Below, one piece after another: positions 17,901 to 26,007 of a stretch of 39,600 bases of DNA. The number at the start of each line of letters is the position of its first letter. The stretch's first letter is position 1. The stretch comes from Silicimonas sp. (GTDB taxonomy: Bacteria > Pseudomonadota > Alphaproteobacteria > Rhodobacterales > Rhodobacteraceae). Made by a program: the position numbers and the translations under genes. Under the pieces are notes generated by a model that ran no database searches, was not told where the DNA came from, and was given only the letters and a program-made list of their open reading frames with translations. The stretch spans positions 1 to 39,600 of the forward strand of contig JAJDVJ010000098.1 in assembly GCA_022826205.1 (NCBI GenBank). The letters are read 5' to 3'.

Positions 17901-18370
17901 GGATAGCCGATTTCATCGGCTTGCTTGCGCACGAGGTCCATGTCGTTGCCGAGAACGTCCGATGCAGGAATTACTGGCACCCCGGCCTTGATTGCGACTT
18001 TGCGCGCGCTTGCCTTGTCGCCAAGGGCGCGCATGGTCTCGGCTTTCGGGCCGATGAAGGTGATGCCGGCTTCGGCGCAGGCCTCGACCAGTGCAGGGTT
18101 CTCGGAGAGCAGCCCATATCCCGGATGAATCGCGTCGGCCCCGCTGTCTTGGGCGACCCGGATCACCTCATCGATGGAAAGATAGGCCGCAACGGGCCCG
18201 AGCCCTTTCCCGATGCGATAGGCCTCGTCGGCCTTGAACCGGTGGAGGCACAGCTTGTCCTCTTCTGCGAAGATCGCGACGGTGCGCTTGCCGAGTTCGT
18301 TTGCCGCGCGCATGACTCGGATGGCGATTTCGCCTCGGTTGGCAATCAGGATTTTCTTGATCTCGGCCAT
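14927..18370 (-). CDS. pyc: Pyruvate carboxylase (single-chain, biotin-dependent)
   Basis: This 1147-residue enzyme carboxylates pyruvate to oxaloacetate using ATP and bicarbonate, replenishing the TCA cycle. Domains in order: biotin carboxylase (about 1-455; start KKILIANRGEIAIRV, Gly-rich ATP loop KASWGGGGRGMR), carboxyltransferase TIM barrel (about 530-800; DTTMRDGPQSL, carboxylated Lys712 in LKDMAG, metal-binding HFHTHD 739-744), the PC tetramerisation/CT-tail region, and a C-terminal biotinyl domain with biotin on Lys1112 in EAMKME. All expected active-site motifs are present and the length is normal. The start at 18370 begins MAEIKKILIANRG; the open frame upstream lacks family homology. 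It lies 150 bp downstream of a 2-hydroxyacid dehydrogenase on the same strand, so the two may be co-transcribed, turning lactate-derived pyruvate into oxaloacetate. Confidence 0.96.
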   Translation of the reverse strand: MAEIKKILIANRGEIAIRVMRAANELGKRTVAIFAEEDKLCLHRFKADEAYRIGKGLGPVAAYLSIDEVIRVAQDSGADAIHPGYGLLSENPALVEACAEAGITFIGPKAETMRALGDKASARKVAIKAGVPVIPASDVLGNDMDLVRKQADEIGYPMMLKASWGGGGRGMRPIMSPDELEEKVLEGRREAEAAFGNGEGYLEKMIQRARHVEVQILGDSRGNIYHLWERDCSVQRRNQKVVERAPAPYLSGAQRERLAGLGKRIAEEVNYECAGTIEFLMDMESGDFYFIEVNPRIQVEHTVTEEVTGIDIVQAQILVAEGKGLVEATGTASQYDVALNGHAIQCRITTEDPTNNFIPDYGRIAAYRGANGMGIRLDGGTAYSGAVITRYYDSLLEKVTAWAPTPEAAIARMDRALREFRIRGVSTNIAFVENLLKHPTFRNNEYHTRFIDETPGLFDFKPRRDRATRILTYLADVTVNGHPETRDRPKPSASLREPAPPALQTREPAPGTRDLLKNEGAEAVANWMLKQERVLITDTTMRDGPQSLLATRMRSIDMINVAPTYAANLPGLFSVECWGGATFDVAYRFLQECPWQRLRDLRAAMPNLLTQMLVRGSNAVGYTNYPDNVVQFFIQRAAHNGVDLFRIFDPLNWIENMRVSMDAVLDTGGILEAAICYTGDIHDPDRAKYDLKYYVSMAKELKEAGTHVLGLKDMAGLLKPAAARALVMALKEEVGLPVHFHTHDTAGIACASILAASEAGVDVVDCAMDALSGNTSQATLGTVVEALKGTERDTLLDIGAIREISNYWEGVRGHYAAFESGLQAPASEVYLHEMPGGQFTNLKAQARSLGLEERWHEVAHAYADVNRMFGDIVKVTPTSKVVGDMALMMVSQGLSVDDVLDPKREVAFPESVVGMMRGDIGQPPGGWPKGIQKKVLKGENPVSTRPGADLAPVDLEEVRREINARFEREFNDEDLGGYLMYPKVFAEYTERHDVHGPVRTLPTHTFFYGMEPGEEISVEIDPGVTLEIQLQAVAETNEEGIAKVFFELNGQPRTVRIADRSAQSVAVARIKADASNKCHIGAPMPGIVASVAVQEGANVKQGDLMLTIEAMKMETGIHADRDSVVKAVLVAPGTQIDAKDLLVEMEE

Positions 18371-18520
18371 CTTCCGTCCCTGCCATGAATGTGCGGCATG
18401 TGTTATCCGCCGACGGTGGCGTCGGCAATCTCCGATTGGCCAGCGGTGGGGCCTGGGGAACGGGAAGCACGGCATTCCCAGCAGGCCAAGGACCTGGCCC
18501 TGCAAGAACGTGCGGGGCGT

Positions 18521-19675
18521 TCAAGTGCCTGGAATCGAGGACGGGATCACGCGAGCGGCAAGTTCGGAGATTCGCTGTGCACCCATCTGGCCCATGTTCG
18601 CGGCCATGTCGTCCGACAGTAAATGAATCAGGTGCGGCGGCCCTTTCCTGCCGAGCGCTCCGACCGCGTAGTGGAAAGCGCGGCCCAGCATGACGAAGTC
18701 CGCTCCGAGTGCGAGGGCGCGAAGTATGTCGAGTCCGCCCATGACGCCGCTGTCGAAGACGATTGGGACCTCTGGGACGGCATTTCGGATTGCGGGCAGG
18801 CACTCGATCGAGGCAGGCCCGCCGTCGAACTGTCGTCCGGAGTGGTTCGAGACCCAAATGCCGTCTACGCCCAATTCGACAAGTCGTTTCGCATCCTCGG
18901 GCTTCTGGATGCCCTTGACGAGAAACTGGCCGTCCCAAATCTCGCGGATTTCCGTGATGTCCTGCCAGCTCGGTTCGCCCCTGATCACGTGTCCGGCATG
19001 GGCGACCGAATTGTAGTCGTCCGACTGATCGACGTAGTCCTCGCAGAACTTCAGGCTCGGAATGCCTTCCCGGAGCGTTCCCAAGGTCCATGCGGGGTGC
19101 AGCATCATCGAGAGGATCATGCCGGCAGTGATCTTGGGCGGTATCGTCAGGTTGGCGCGCCGCTGACGTTCGCGGCGGCTGTCGACCGGGACGTCCACCG
19201 TCAGGACCAGCGTGTGGAATCCGGAATCCCTCACGCGACGAAGCATGTCGGCGCGAAAGTCCTTTCTGCCCGGCATGTACATCTGAAACCAGCCCTGGTC
19301 GCCGATGGTTGGGGTCAGGGATTCCGGCAGCACGGTTGCGACATGTGACATCACGTAGGGAATGCCGGCCTCGGCGCAGGCGGCAGAGAGAGTCTTCTCG
19401 GCCCCTGGCCACATGATGCCCGACATGCCGACAGGGGCGCATCCGAAGGGAAGGGGATAGTCGCGTCCAAGAAACCTGGTGGACAGGTCGAATTCGAGCG
19501 GCCCTTCTAGGACGGCAGGCCAGAAGCGAATGTCCTGGAGCGCGGACCGATTGCGTCGGGTCTGGTCCTCGTCGCCGGTGGAACTGTCGAGATACTCGAA
19601 CACGAAGTGAGGCACGCGTCTGCGTGCGCGCAGCCGGAGGTCCGATATGGCGGGATAGCGTGTGTCGAGATTCAT
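18521..19675 (-). CDS. FMN-dependent alpha-hydroxy-acid oxidising protein, second paralogue
   Basis: This 384-residue TIM-barrel flavoenzyme of the LldD/glycolate-oxidase family has catalytic His278 and Arg281 in VSNHSGRQFDGGPAS (275-289) and Lys254 (LVKGIQ). It differs from the 13087-14274 paralogue in the substrate loop and C-terminus, so a different 2-hydroxyacid is likely. The ATG at 19675 was chosen because the family begins close to LDTRYPAISDLR. A TTG 18 bases upstream is possible; neither has a clear ribosome-binding site. The gene reads toward pyc, 150 bp away. Candidate substrates are L-lactate, glycolate or mandelate-like acids; the sequence does not decide. Confidence 0.87.
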   Translation of the reverse strand: MNLDTRYPAISDLRLRARRRVPHFVFEYLDSSTGDEDQTRRNRSALQDIRFWPAVLEGPLEFDLSTRFLGRDYPLPFGCAPVGMSGIMWPGAEKTLSAACAEAGIPYVMSHVATVLPESLTPTIGDQGWFQMYMPGRKDFRADMLRRVRDSGFHTLVLTVDVPVDSRRERQRRANLTIPPKITAGMILSMMLHPAWTLGTLREGIPSLKFCEDYVDQSDDYNSVAHAGHVIRGEPSWQDITEIREIWDGQFLVKGIQKPEDAKRLVELGVDGIWVSNHSGRQFDGGPASIECLPAIRNAVPEVPIVFDSGVMGGLDILRALALGADFVMLGRAFHYAVGALGRKGPPHLIHLLSDDMAANMGQMGAQRISELAARVIPSSIPGT

Positions 19676-20310
19676 GCGCGCAATTACGCGCAATCTTCTG
19701 GATTTTGGAAGCGGATTCGTGACTGCGTGCGCGGACGTTGCCCTGCCTCAGTGCGATGTGGTTCCATTGCCTGGGCCAGGGCTTCACATTCAAAGTCACG
19801 GGAGTTCACGAGCGTGTTCATGATTGGCCATGCCGGCGATGTCACCCTATCCTAGGTGGAGAAGGCGATGCGCAGGTCGCACCGGAAGGCAGCCTTCCGG
19901 GTCTTGTCGTCCTGATGCGGGCTTGCCGCCTCCACGGCGCGGTCGGTTTGCAACGGTCGTGGGCGCTTGGCCGAACTGGCGCCGAGATCGGAATGTGAAC
20001 ATCGTCAGTCCAGGGCAGCGGTGACGCCACGAGGTAGGTCTGACAGCATCGAATCGGGAACAAGCATATCCGGAAGCCATGCATGTAACCGGCTCTATTC
20101 ACATTGCTGCATTGGCTGAGTTTGACATGCCGCAATCGACTCTGTCCTCGAAGCACTCATGAAATTGTGTTACGCTCTTTTCCTTCCAGAAGTCATGAAT
20201 CACACCAAGGCAACTTTGGGAATCACAAACGATTCGGACTTTTGGCAGGATGCTCTAGCGACACACGTTCCGGTTGCGTTCTGGACAACGGAGGCCGCGC
20301 TGAGTATCTC
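19676..20310. other. Intergenic region without a supportable gene
   Basis: These 635 bp separate the minus-strand hydroxyacid dehydrogenase from the toxin-antitoxin remnant. No open frame shows family homology or a natural composition. The only clear structure is a hairpin, CCGGAAGG (19882-19889) with CCTTCCGG (19893-19900) and a CAG loop, of unknown role. The promoter of the dehydrogenase gene must lie at the left end. Confidence 0.55.
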
Positions 20311-20326
20311 CCGGTAACGTTACCGG
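20311..20326. promoter_or_regulatory. Palindromic operator candidate before the antitoxin gene
   Basis: CCGGTAACGTTACCGG is a perfect 16-bp palindrome ending 10 bp before the antitoxin ATG and overlapping its ribosome-binding region (GGAGAAG). Type II antitoxins normally repress their own operon at such palindromes, so autoregulation is inferred. Confidence 0.6.
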
Positions 20327-20336
20327 AGAAGCTCCT

Positions 20337-20657
20337 ATGCCTCAATCAAGCTCATCGGACAAGGCGGGTGCCCGCATGGCACGTTACGGCATGAAAGTCG
20401 CCGCCATCGGTTCGCGTCGTATTGAGGTCAGGGTGCCAAACCGTGAGGCAGCCCTTGTTATGTCGATTGCCGAGTCACTGCGGTCCGGCGGCAAACGTGC
20501 GGACCTGATTCGTGATTCGCTGAAGCCTATTGTTGCAACGACCAGGGCGAGAAGTGGAGCTGAGTTGGTCGCATTTTTTAGAGCGTCTCCGCTCGTCCAA
20601 GACCAACTCGAAATAACACGAGATCGCTCATCTGGGCGCAGCGTCGATCTGCCCTGA
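20337..20657 (+). CDS. Antitoxin of a type II (VapBC/FitAB-like) toxin-antitoxin pair
   Basis: This 106-residue protein would neutralise a PIN-domain RNase. The C-terminal half carries the signature of antitoxins paired with PIN toxins: RARSGAELVAFFRASPL, then LEITRDRSSGRSVDLP at the end, the stretch that normally inserts into the toxin active site. The N-terminal half (about 15-65) is basic and should bind DNA (RRIEVRVPNREAALVMS). The start has a GGAGAAG ribosome-binding site and a palindromic operator. Its TGA overlaps the ATG of the toxin remnant (TGATG). The family assignment rests on the C-terminal motif and on the toxin start, and the N-terminal DNA-binding fold was not identified with certainty. 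Confidence 0.7.
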   Translation: MPQSSSSDKAGARMARYGMKVAAIGSRRIEVRVPNREAALVMSIAESLRSGGKRADLIRDSLKPIVATTRARSGAELVAFFRASPLVQDQLEITRDRSSGRSVDLP

Positions 20658-20758
20658 TGGCATTTCTGCTCGACACCAACATTGTCAGCGAAACTGTTCG
20701 GCATTAGCCAGAGCCGCAGGTGTCGCAAGAGAGCGAACCGTTCGATCAAGACGCATGA
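20657..20758 (+). pseudogene. VapC/FitB-like PIN-domain toxin, N-terminal remnant
   Basis: The ATG at 20657 overlaps the antitoxin stop and begins MAFLLDTNIVSETVRH, the unmistakable first strand of a PIN-domain RNase with its first catalytic Asp (LLDTN). A TAG follows at codon 17. The same frame then continues for 16 codons (PEPQVSQESEP...) before TGA. Full toxins have about 130-140 residues with three to four acidic catalytic residues, so this copy is inactive. The 74 bp up to the helicase gene show no further PIN sequence. Confidence 0.8.
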
Positions 20759-20832
20759 TTCGACGTACATCGTAGCGCGAACGGATAGAGAACGTGCTTT
20801 TATTCCGAGTTTGCGCGGGTTAGACTTGCCGG

Positions 20833-23175
20833 ATGAGCGATGTCCTCGAAAGCGAAGAGTTTCCCGACAGGATGCCACTCTCGATGCAGGCGATTGCCGC
20901 GCGCGGAACGCCATACCTTGAAGATCTCAATCCTGCTCAGCGAGAGGCCGTGGAGAATCTTGATGGCCCGTTGCTGATGCTGGCGGGGGCCGGCACCGGC
21001 AAGACAAAGGCATTGACGACGAGAATTGCGCATCTTCTGAACACGGGAACGGCGCGACCGAACGAGATCCTAGCCGTCACGTTCACCAACAAGGCTGCTC
21101 GGGAGATGAAATCGCGAGTGGCCTCACTCCTCGGCCAGACGATCGAAGGAATGCCGTGGCTTGGCACGTTCCACTCGATCTGTGCCAAGCTGCTTCGCAG
21201 GCATGCGGAACTCGTCGGCCTCAAGGCGAATTTCACGATCCTTGACACGGATGACCAGCACAGGCTGCTCAAGCAGATCATCGTTGCTGAAGGAATCGAC
21301 GAAAAGCGTTGGCCTGCGCGCCAGTTGGCGCATCAGATTGACGGATGGAAGAACCGTGCCTGGACACCCGACAAGGTGCCGGCGTCGTTGGGCTCAGTGT
21401 TCAACAACCGGGGCGCAGACCTCTATGCCCGGTACCAGGATCGGCTGAAGGCCCTGAACGCGGCGGATTTCGGCGATCTGCTGCTCCACATGCTGGAAAT
21501 CTTCAAGAAACACGAAGATGTCCTCGCACAGTACCAACGCTGGTTCCGGTACATCCTTGTAGACGAATACCAGGACACGAACGTTGCCCAGCACCTTTGG
21601 CTACGTCTTCTGGCGCAGGCCCACGGGCAGATCTGCTGCGTTGGCGATGACGACCAGTCGATCTACGGTTGGCGAGGCGCCGAGGTCGGCAACATCCTCA
21701 GATTCGAAAAGGACTTTCCAGGTGCGCATGTCATTCGCCTCGAGCAAAACTACCGTTCCACTCCCCAGATCCTGAACGCGGCTGGCGGCGTGATTGCCCA
21801 AAACAGGGGGCGACTTGGGAAGACGCTGTTCACCGACCGCGACGAGGGCGAGAAGATCCGCCTGATCGGCCATTGGGACGACGGGGACGAGGCGCGCTGG
21901 GTTGGCGAAGAGATAGAGGCGCTGCAGGGTGGAACAAGGGGCATGCGTCCCTTCGAGCTGGGCGAGATCGCGATCCTGGTGCGGACGTCATTCCAGATGC
22001 GCGCCTTCGAGGATCGGTTCCTGTCGATCGGGCTTCCGTACCGTGTCGTTGGCGGTCCGCGTTTCTACGAGCGCCTCGAAATCCGGGACGCGATGGCCTA
22101 TTTTCGCCTTGCCGTCTCTCCAGACGATGACCTGGCGTTTGAGCGGGTCGTCAACACGCCAAAACGCGGGCTTGGTGATCGCGCGCAACAGAAAATCCAG
22201 ACCCTTTCCCGGACAAGCGGCGTGCCGCTGATCGAAGGGGCACGGACGCTTTTGGCGGAGAAGGGCCTTGCCGGGAAGGGCGCTAGGGAGCTGCAGAAGC
22301 TGATCGACCTGATCACCACGTGGCATGCCCATGTGACCGAAGGTACCGATCACCTGGAGCTTGCCGGCCAGATTCTTGACGAATCGGGCTACACCGAGAT
22401 GTGGCAGAACCACCAGACCCCTGAAGCCGAAGGAAGACTGGAGAACCTGAAAGAACTGGTAAAGGCCCTGGAGCAGTTCGAGAATCTGCAGGGCTTCCTG
22501 GAGCATGTCTCGCTGATCATGGATAACGATTCAGACGATGCCGACGAAAAGGTCGTGATCATGACGCTTCATGCCGCCAAGGGGCTGGAGTTCCCGGCCG
22601 TGTTCTTGCCCGGATGGGAGGACGGGCTGTTCCCCTCGCAGCGCACGATGGACGAATCCGGAGCGAAAGGGCTCGAGGAAGAACGTCGGCTGGCCTATGT
22701 CGGACTGACGCGTGCCGAGGAGCTTGCATATGTGAGCTTCGCCGGCAACCGGATGACATACGGGCAGTGGCAGTCGACGCTGCCTTCAAGGTTCATTGAC
22801 GAATTGCCGGGCGCGGCGGTGGAGGTCCTGACGGCGCCCGGGCTCTACGGGCGCACGCAAGCGGCGTCCTCGGACATGGCATCCAGGGCGAGTCGGGCGG
22901 ATGTTTACAACTCGCCCGGCTGGAAGCGCTTGCAGTCGCGTTCGGGTCGGCGCGGTCTTGGCCAGCCCCGGGAGGCAAAGAACACGATAATCGATCTTGA
23001 TGCGGTTTCGGCCTTCACCGAGGGCGAACGCGTGTTTCACACCAAGTTCGGATATGGCGCGGTGACAGGAATTGAAGGCGACAAGTTGCAGATCGACTTC
23101 GACAAGGCGGGCAGGAAAAATGTGCTCGCGGCCTATGTCATGACGGCGGAGGAGGCGGGAGATATGCCGTTCTGA
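20833..23175 (+). CDS. uvrD: UvrD/PcrA-type superfamily 1 DNA helicase
   Basis: This 780-residue 3'-5' helicase acts in nucleotide excision and mismatch repair and in removing proteins from DNA. All SF1A motifs are present: Q motif LNPAQREAV (32-40), Walker A AGAGTGKT (51-58), Ia TFTNKAAREM (83-92), Ib GTFHS (111-115), Walker B VDEYQD (243-248), III GDDDQSIYGWRGA (271-283), IV LEQNYRS (303-309), V TLHAAKGLEF (578-587) and VI with Arg627 in VGLTRAEE. The C-terminus ends in a Tudor-like module (GERVFHTKFGYGAVTGIEGDKLQIDFD) that in UvrD/PcrA binds RNA polymerase. The start has no strong ribosome-binding site. It converges with the M29 peptidase gene, 27 bp apart. Confidence 0.95.
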   Translation: MSDVLESEEFPDRMPLSMQAIAARGTPYLEDLNPAQREAVENLDGPLLMLAGAGTGKTKALTTRIAHLLNTGTARPNEILAVTFTNKAAREMKSRVASLLGQTIEGMPWLGTFHSICAKLLRRHAELVGLKANFTILDTDDQHRLLKQIIVAEGIDEKRWPARQLAHQIDGWKNRAWTPDKVPASLGSVFNNRGADLYARYQDRLKALNAADFGDLLLHMLEIFKKHEDVLAQYQRWFRYILVDEYQDTNVAQHLWLRLLAQAHGQICCVGDDDQSIYGWRGAEVGNILRFEKDFPGAHVIRLEQNYRSTPQILNAAGGVIAQNRGRLGKTLFTDRDEGEKIRLIGHWDDGDEARWVGEEIEALQGGTRGMRPFELGEIAILVRTSFQMRAFEDRFLSIGLPYRVVGGPRFYERLEIRDAMAYFRLAVSPDDDLAFERVVNTPKRGLGDRAQQKIQTLSRTSGVPLIEGARTLLAEKGLAGKGARELQKLIDLITTWHAHVTEGTDHLELAGQILDESGYTEMWQNHQTPEAEGRLENLKELVKALEQFENLQGFLEHVSLIMDNDSDDADEKVVIMTLHAAKGLEFPAVFLPGWEDGLFPSQRTMDESGAKGLEEERRLAYVGLTRAEELAYVSFAGNRMTYGQWQSTLPSRFIDELPGAAVEVLTAPGLYGRTQAASSDMASRASRADVYNSPGWKRLQSRSGRRGLGQPREAKNTIIDLDAVSAFTEGERVFHTKFGYGAVTGIEGDKLQIDFDKAGRKNVLAAYVMTAEEAGDMPF

Positions 23176-23202
23176 CTCCGACGGGTCCGGCGCAGGACGA
23201 GC

Positions 23203-24447
23203 TCAGTCGGCCCAGTTGCCGTGCCGGAATACCGCGACACGATCGCCTGTTGCCGTGATTCCGTCGACATCCGTGTCCTCGGCTCCGATCATCCAGTCGA
23301 CATGGACAATGCTGCCGTTGCCGCCCCGCCCTGCGATCTCGTCCTCCGATGCCCCGTCGCTGTTGCGCAGGCAGTCCTTGTAGCACTGGCCAAGCGCGAT
23401 ATGGCAGGCCGCGTTTTCGTCGAACAGCGTGTTGTAGAAAAGAATGCCGCTTTCCGAGATCGGGGACGCGTAGGGCACCAGCGCCACCTCTCCGATGCTG
23501 CGCGCACCGTCGTCGCTTTCGAGGAGCTTGCGAAAGACTTCCTCGCTGCTTGAGGCATTGGCCTCGACGACACGGCCCTCCTCGAATCGGACTTCGATGT
23601 CCTCGATGAGGGTGCCCTGATAGGCGAGCGGCTTGGTCGCCCGAACGATGCCATCAACCCGATCCTTGTGGGGGGCCGTGAAGACTTCCTCCGACGGAAT
23701 GTTCGGGTTGCAGACTATGCCATTCTTCGCCTCGCTCGCGCCACCCATCCAGCAATGCCCATCAGCCAAGCCGACGGTCAGGTCAGTGCCGCTGCCCTTG
23801 AAGTGAAGCGCGGCGAAATTCTGGCCGTTCAGCCAATCGCGTCGGGCGGCAAGGTCCGCATTGTGTGCGGCCCATGCTGCGACAGGATCGTCCTGGTCGG
23901 TACGGGACGTGGAGAAAATTGCCTTGGCCAGTTCGGCCTGTGCCTTGTCTTCGTCCAGATCCGGAAACACCAGCTTGGCCCACGCACGTCCTGGATAAGC
24001 GGCAATCGACCAGTTGATCTCGAAGCCAGAGATCTTCTCGAGTGCCGGGCGATAGGCTTCCGCTTGGGCACGTGCCGCGCGGGAAACGCTTTCCGGGTCT
24101 TCCGAAGCGAGCGCCATCGGGTTCTCTGCGGCTATGTGCAGCCGTGCAGTGTTGCTGCCATAGGCGTTGGCCATGCCTTGGTAGAGCCAGTCGGGCGCTT
24201 GATTGAAGCTGTCCGGGCGTCCGTACCTGTATCGGGCTCGGGTGACTTCCTCGTCGGTCAGGATCGGCGTAACGAGGCCACCTCCATTGCGGTAGGCGCT
24301 TTTGGTCACGCGTCGCACAAGCGGCAGCGCCTCTGCTGAGGCGGTGATCAGGAGACACTGGCCTTCTGCCAGGTTCAGGCCTGTCGAGACGATGGTCTCG
24401 GCCAGACGATCAAGCTGGGACGCGTCGAAGGGCAGGTCGTCTGGCAT
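23203..24447 (-). CDS. Aminopeptidase, M29 family
   Basis: This 414-residue two-metal aminopeptidase removes N-terminal residues from peptides in the cytoplasm. Family metal ligands can be placed by motif: Glu253/254 in NIPSEEVF, Glu320 in IGEVAL, His349 in AACHIALG, and His382 and Asp384 in VHVDWMIG. The length matches the family (about 410). The start at 24447 gives [17 protein letters not shown]; a GGAGG lies 10 bases upstream. An ATG 24 bases earlier precedes this ribosome-binding site and was rejected. It sits 160 bp downstream of the DUF6280-like gene on the same strand. Confidence 0.92.
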   Translation of the reverse strand: MPDDLPFDASQLDRLAETIVSTGLNLAEGQCLLITASAEALPLVRRVTKSAYRNGGGLVTPILTDEEVTRARYRYGRPDSFNQAPDWLYQGMANAYGSNTARLHIAAENPMALASEDPESVSRAARAQAEAYRPALEKISGFEINWSIAAYPGRAWAKLVFPDLDEDKAQAELAKAIFSTSRTDQDDPVAAWAAHNADLAARRDWLNGQNFAALHFKGSGTDLTVGLADGHCWMGGASEAKNGIVCNPNIPSEEVFTAPHKDRVDGIVRATKPLAYQGTLIEDIEVRFEEGRVVEANASSSEEVFRKLLESDDGARSIGEVALVPYASPISESGILFYNTLFDENAACHIALGQCYKDCLRNSDGASEDEIAGRGGNGSIVHVDWMIGAEDTDVDGITATGDRVAVFRHGNWAD

Positions 24448-24607
24448 TGGGCAGAAGCCTCCGCATTGCATTGGCGTGTAATGTCACATCGACGCAGGGA
24501 GGAGAAGTCTACGATTGGGAGAACGCCACGGACAATGACGGGTCATCCGCCCACGCATGGCTGTACCAGGGCCGGTTCACGAAATTCGAAGATTTCCAGG
24601 AAGTGGT

Positions 24608-24946
24608 TCAGGCGGCGCGTTTTGCCTCTTCGGCCGCGGCAAGTTCTGCAGCGTGCCGACGTTCGCTCTCCTCGCGGCTGAGTGCCACCGAAGTGCGGAC
24701 GCCATTGCCCACGAAAGCCATGAGGCCCTTCACGACGCGCTCGTTCGGGTCAATGCCCGCGCAGGTCAGCACCTCGCGTCCGTCACGGGAACGCGCCCAG
24801 CGAGCGATCTGCTCGGGGCCGTTTCCATATTTTTTGTCATCGGCAATGGCATCATCAAGTGCAGCAAGCACGACGGCCGCAAAGAGCTTCCGCGCACGAT
24901 TGCCCTGTTCATTGTTGAATGCAGTGCCGTCCACAAAGTCTACCAT
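24608..24946 (-). CDS. DUF6280-like conserved hypothetical protein
   Basis: This 112-residue acidic, helical protein begins [19 protein letters not shown] and ends in an Ala/Glu-rich tail ([18 protein letters not shown]) that should form a charged helix. I recognise it as the DUF6280-type protein common in Rhodobacterales; its function is unknown. An AAGGA ribosome-binding site precedes the ATG. It is divergent from efp across a 214-bp gap and upstream of the M29 peptidase gene on the same strand. The family name is from memory of conserved phrases and should be treated as probable. Confidence 0.75.
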   Translation of the reverse strand: MVDFVDGTAFNNEQGNRARKLFAAVVLAALDDAIADDKKYGNGPEQIARWARSRDGREVLTCAGIDPNERVVKGLMAFVGNGVRTSVALSREESERRHAAELAAAEEAKRAA

Positions 24947-25160
24947 ATTTAGTCCTTCGGTCCTTTTTCTCGCAAGTGATTGGCATGACGTCCCTTATGC
25001 AGGTTTTGGCGCCACTTGTGCTATTCTTTTTCGGAATATCTGCTATGCGTCAAACGCATATCAGTCTCGGATTTCGCAGATGCCATCCGTGTTGCAGTCG
25101 AGCATCTTGTCAAATATAGGGCTGGCACGTCTTGAATCAACAAATCATCGGGTTTGTCGC
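24947..25160. promoter_or_regulatory. Divergent promoter region between the DUF6280-like gene and efp
   Basis: This 214-bp gap separates two divergent genes and is more AT-rich than its neighbours, with several T-tracts (for example CTTTTTCTCG near 24963 and TATTCTTTTTCGG near 25022). It must contain both promoters, but no single -35/-10 pair stands out. The open frame that extends leftward from efp through this region has no homology to EF-P. Confidence 0.4.
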
Positions 25161-25724
25161 ATGCCAAGGATCAACGGAAACGAGATTCGGCCCGGCAACG
25201 TTCTGGAACACAACGACGGCCTCTGGGTCGCGGTGAAGGCCGAGCATGTCAAGCCCGGAAAAGGCGGCGCATTCGCGCAGGTGGAGCTCAGGAACCTTCG
25301 AAATGGCTCCAAGTTGAACGAGAGATTTCGTTCGGCAGACAAGGTCGAGCGCGTCCGGCTGGAGCAGAGGGACCAGCAGTTCCTGTACGAAAGCGACGGC
25401 ATGCTTGTCTTCATGGACAGCGAGACCTTCGAGCAGACCGAACTTCCCGCAGACATCCTTGGCGAACGCCGACCGTTCCTGCAGGACGGCATGACGATCC
25501 AGGTCGAGTACTACGAAGCTGAGGCCCTGAACGCGTCACTGCCGCAGAAAGTGACGTGCACGGTCACCGAAACGGAGCCTGTGGTGAGAGGCCAGACGGC
25601 GGCAAACAGTTTCAAGCCGGCACTCCTCGACAATGGCGTTCGCATCACCGTTCCGCCTTTCGTTGGCGAAGGCGAGAAGGTCGTGGTGAACACTGAGACC
25701 ATGGAATACGCCGAGCGGGCATAG
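25161..25724 (+). CDS. efp: Elongation factor P
   Basis: This 187-residue factor helps ribosomes form peptide bonds at polyproline stretches. The three OB-like barrels are present: KOW-like N-domain (1-65), OB domain (68-128) and C-terminal domain (131-185, with [21 protein letters not shown]). The loop KPGKGGAF (31-38) puts a Lys at position 34, the residue that is beta-lysylated by EpmA in many Proteobacteria. The ATG at 25161 begins [13 protein letters not shown], the standard EF-P start, but lacks a clear ribosome-binding site. Confidence 0.96.
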   Translation: MPRINGNEIRPGNVLEHNDGLWVAVKAEHVKPGKGGAFAQVELRNLRNGSKLNERFRSADKVERVRLEQRDQQFLYESDGMLVFMDSETFEQTELPADILGERRPFLQDGMTIQVEYYEAEALNASLPQKVTCTVTETEPVVRGQTAANSFKPALLDNGVRITVPPFVGEGEKVVVNTETMEYAERA

Positions 25725-25813
25725 GTGCGGTTCGCATCGGGTCCACCGGAACGCCCCCCGCCACATCGCAGGCATCGGCGCCTCAGCTCGCAAGAGACCG
25801 AAAGTCAAGCTGA

Positions 25814-25963
25814 CACGCGACCGATGTCGAGCATGATTCAGAGAGCCGTGCTATCTACGATAAGGCTTTGCCAAAGGATTGGCAGTGTGAACTGGTGGAG
25901 GAACCAAACACGCTGGACGAACTCTCTCGCTACGCGATCACGCTGGACGAAGGATGCATTTGA
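25814..25963 (+). pseudogene. Possible coding remnant with repeated TLDE element
   Basis: A frame without an ATG or GTG runs 49 codons from a TGA at 25811 to a TGA at 25961 and reads like protein, including AIYDKALPKDWQCELVEEPN and a repeated (N/I)TLDE. The repeat comes from two copies of CACGCTGGACGAA (25909-25921 and 25939-25951). No family was recognised. It may be the 3' end of a lost gene, or chance. The rest of the gap 25725-26007 shows nothing. Confidence 0.3.
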
Positions 25964-26007
25964 CTATGGCGCTGCGACAGCTTTGGTGGCGAGGCTCACG
26001 TATGCGG

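Noticed and set aside
16250-18388. Long plus-strand frames (312 and 347 codons) opposite pyc
   Set aside because: They are antisense to pyruvate carboxylase, which has all its motifs, and show no family similarity or ribosome-binding site.
18168-19799. 543-codon minus-strand frame across the second hydroxyacid dehydrogenase and the pyc start
   Set aside because: It is the third frame of the same strand, Arg/Pro-rich, and crosses two well-supported genes.
19882-19900. Hairpin CCGGAAGG-CAG-CCTTCCGG as a terminator
   Set aside because: There is no T-run on either strand and no gene ending next to it.
24447-25160. N-terminal extension of the EF-P frame by 238 codons
   Set aside because: It runs antisense through the DUF6280-like gene and shows no homology. 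EF-P starts at [13 protein letters not shown].
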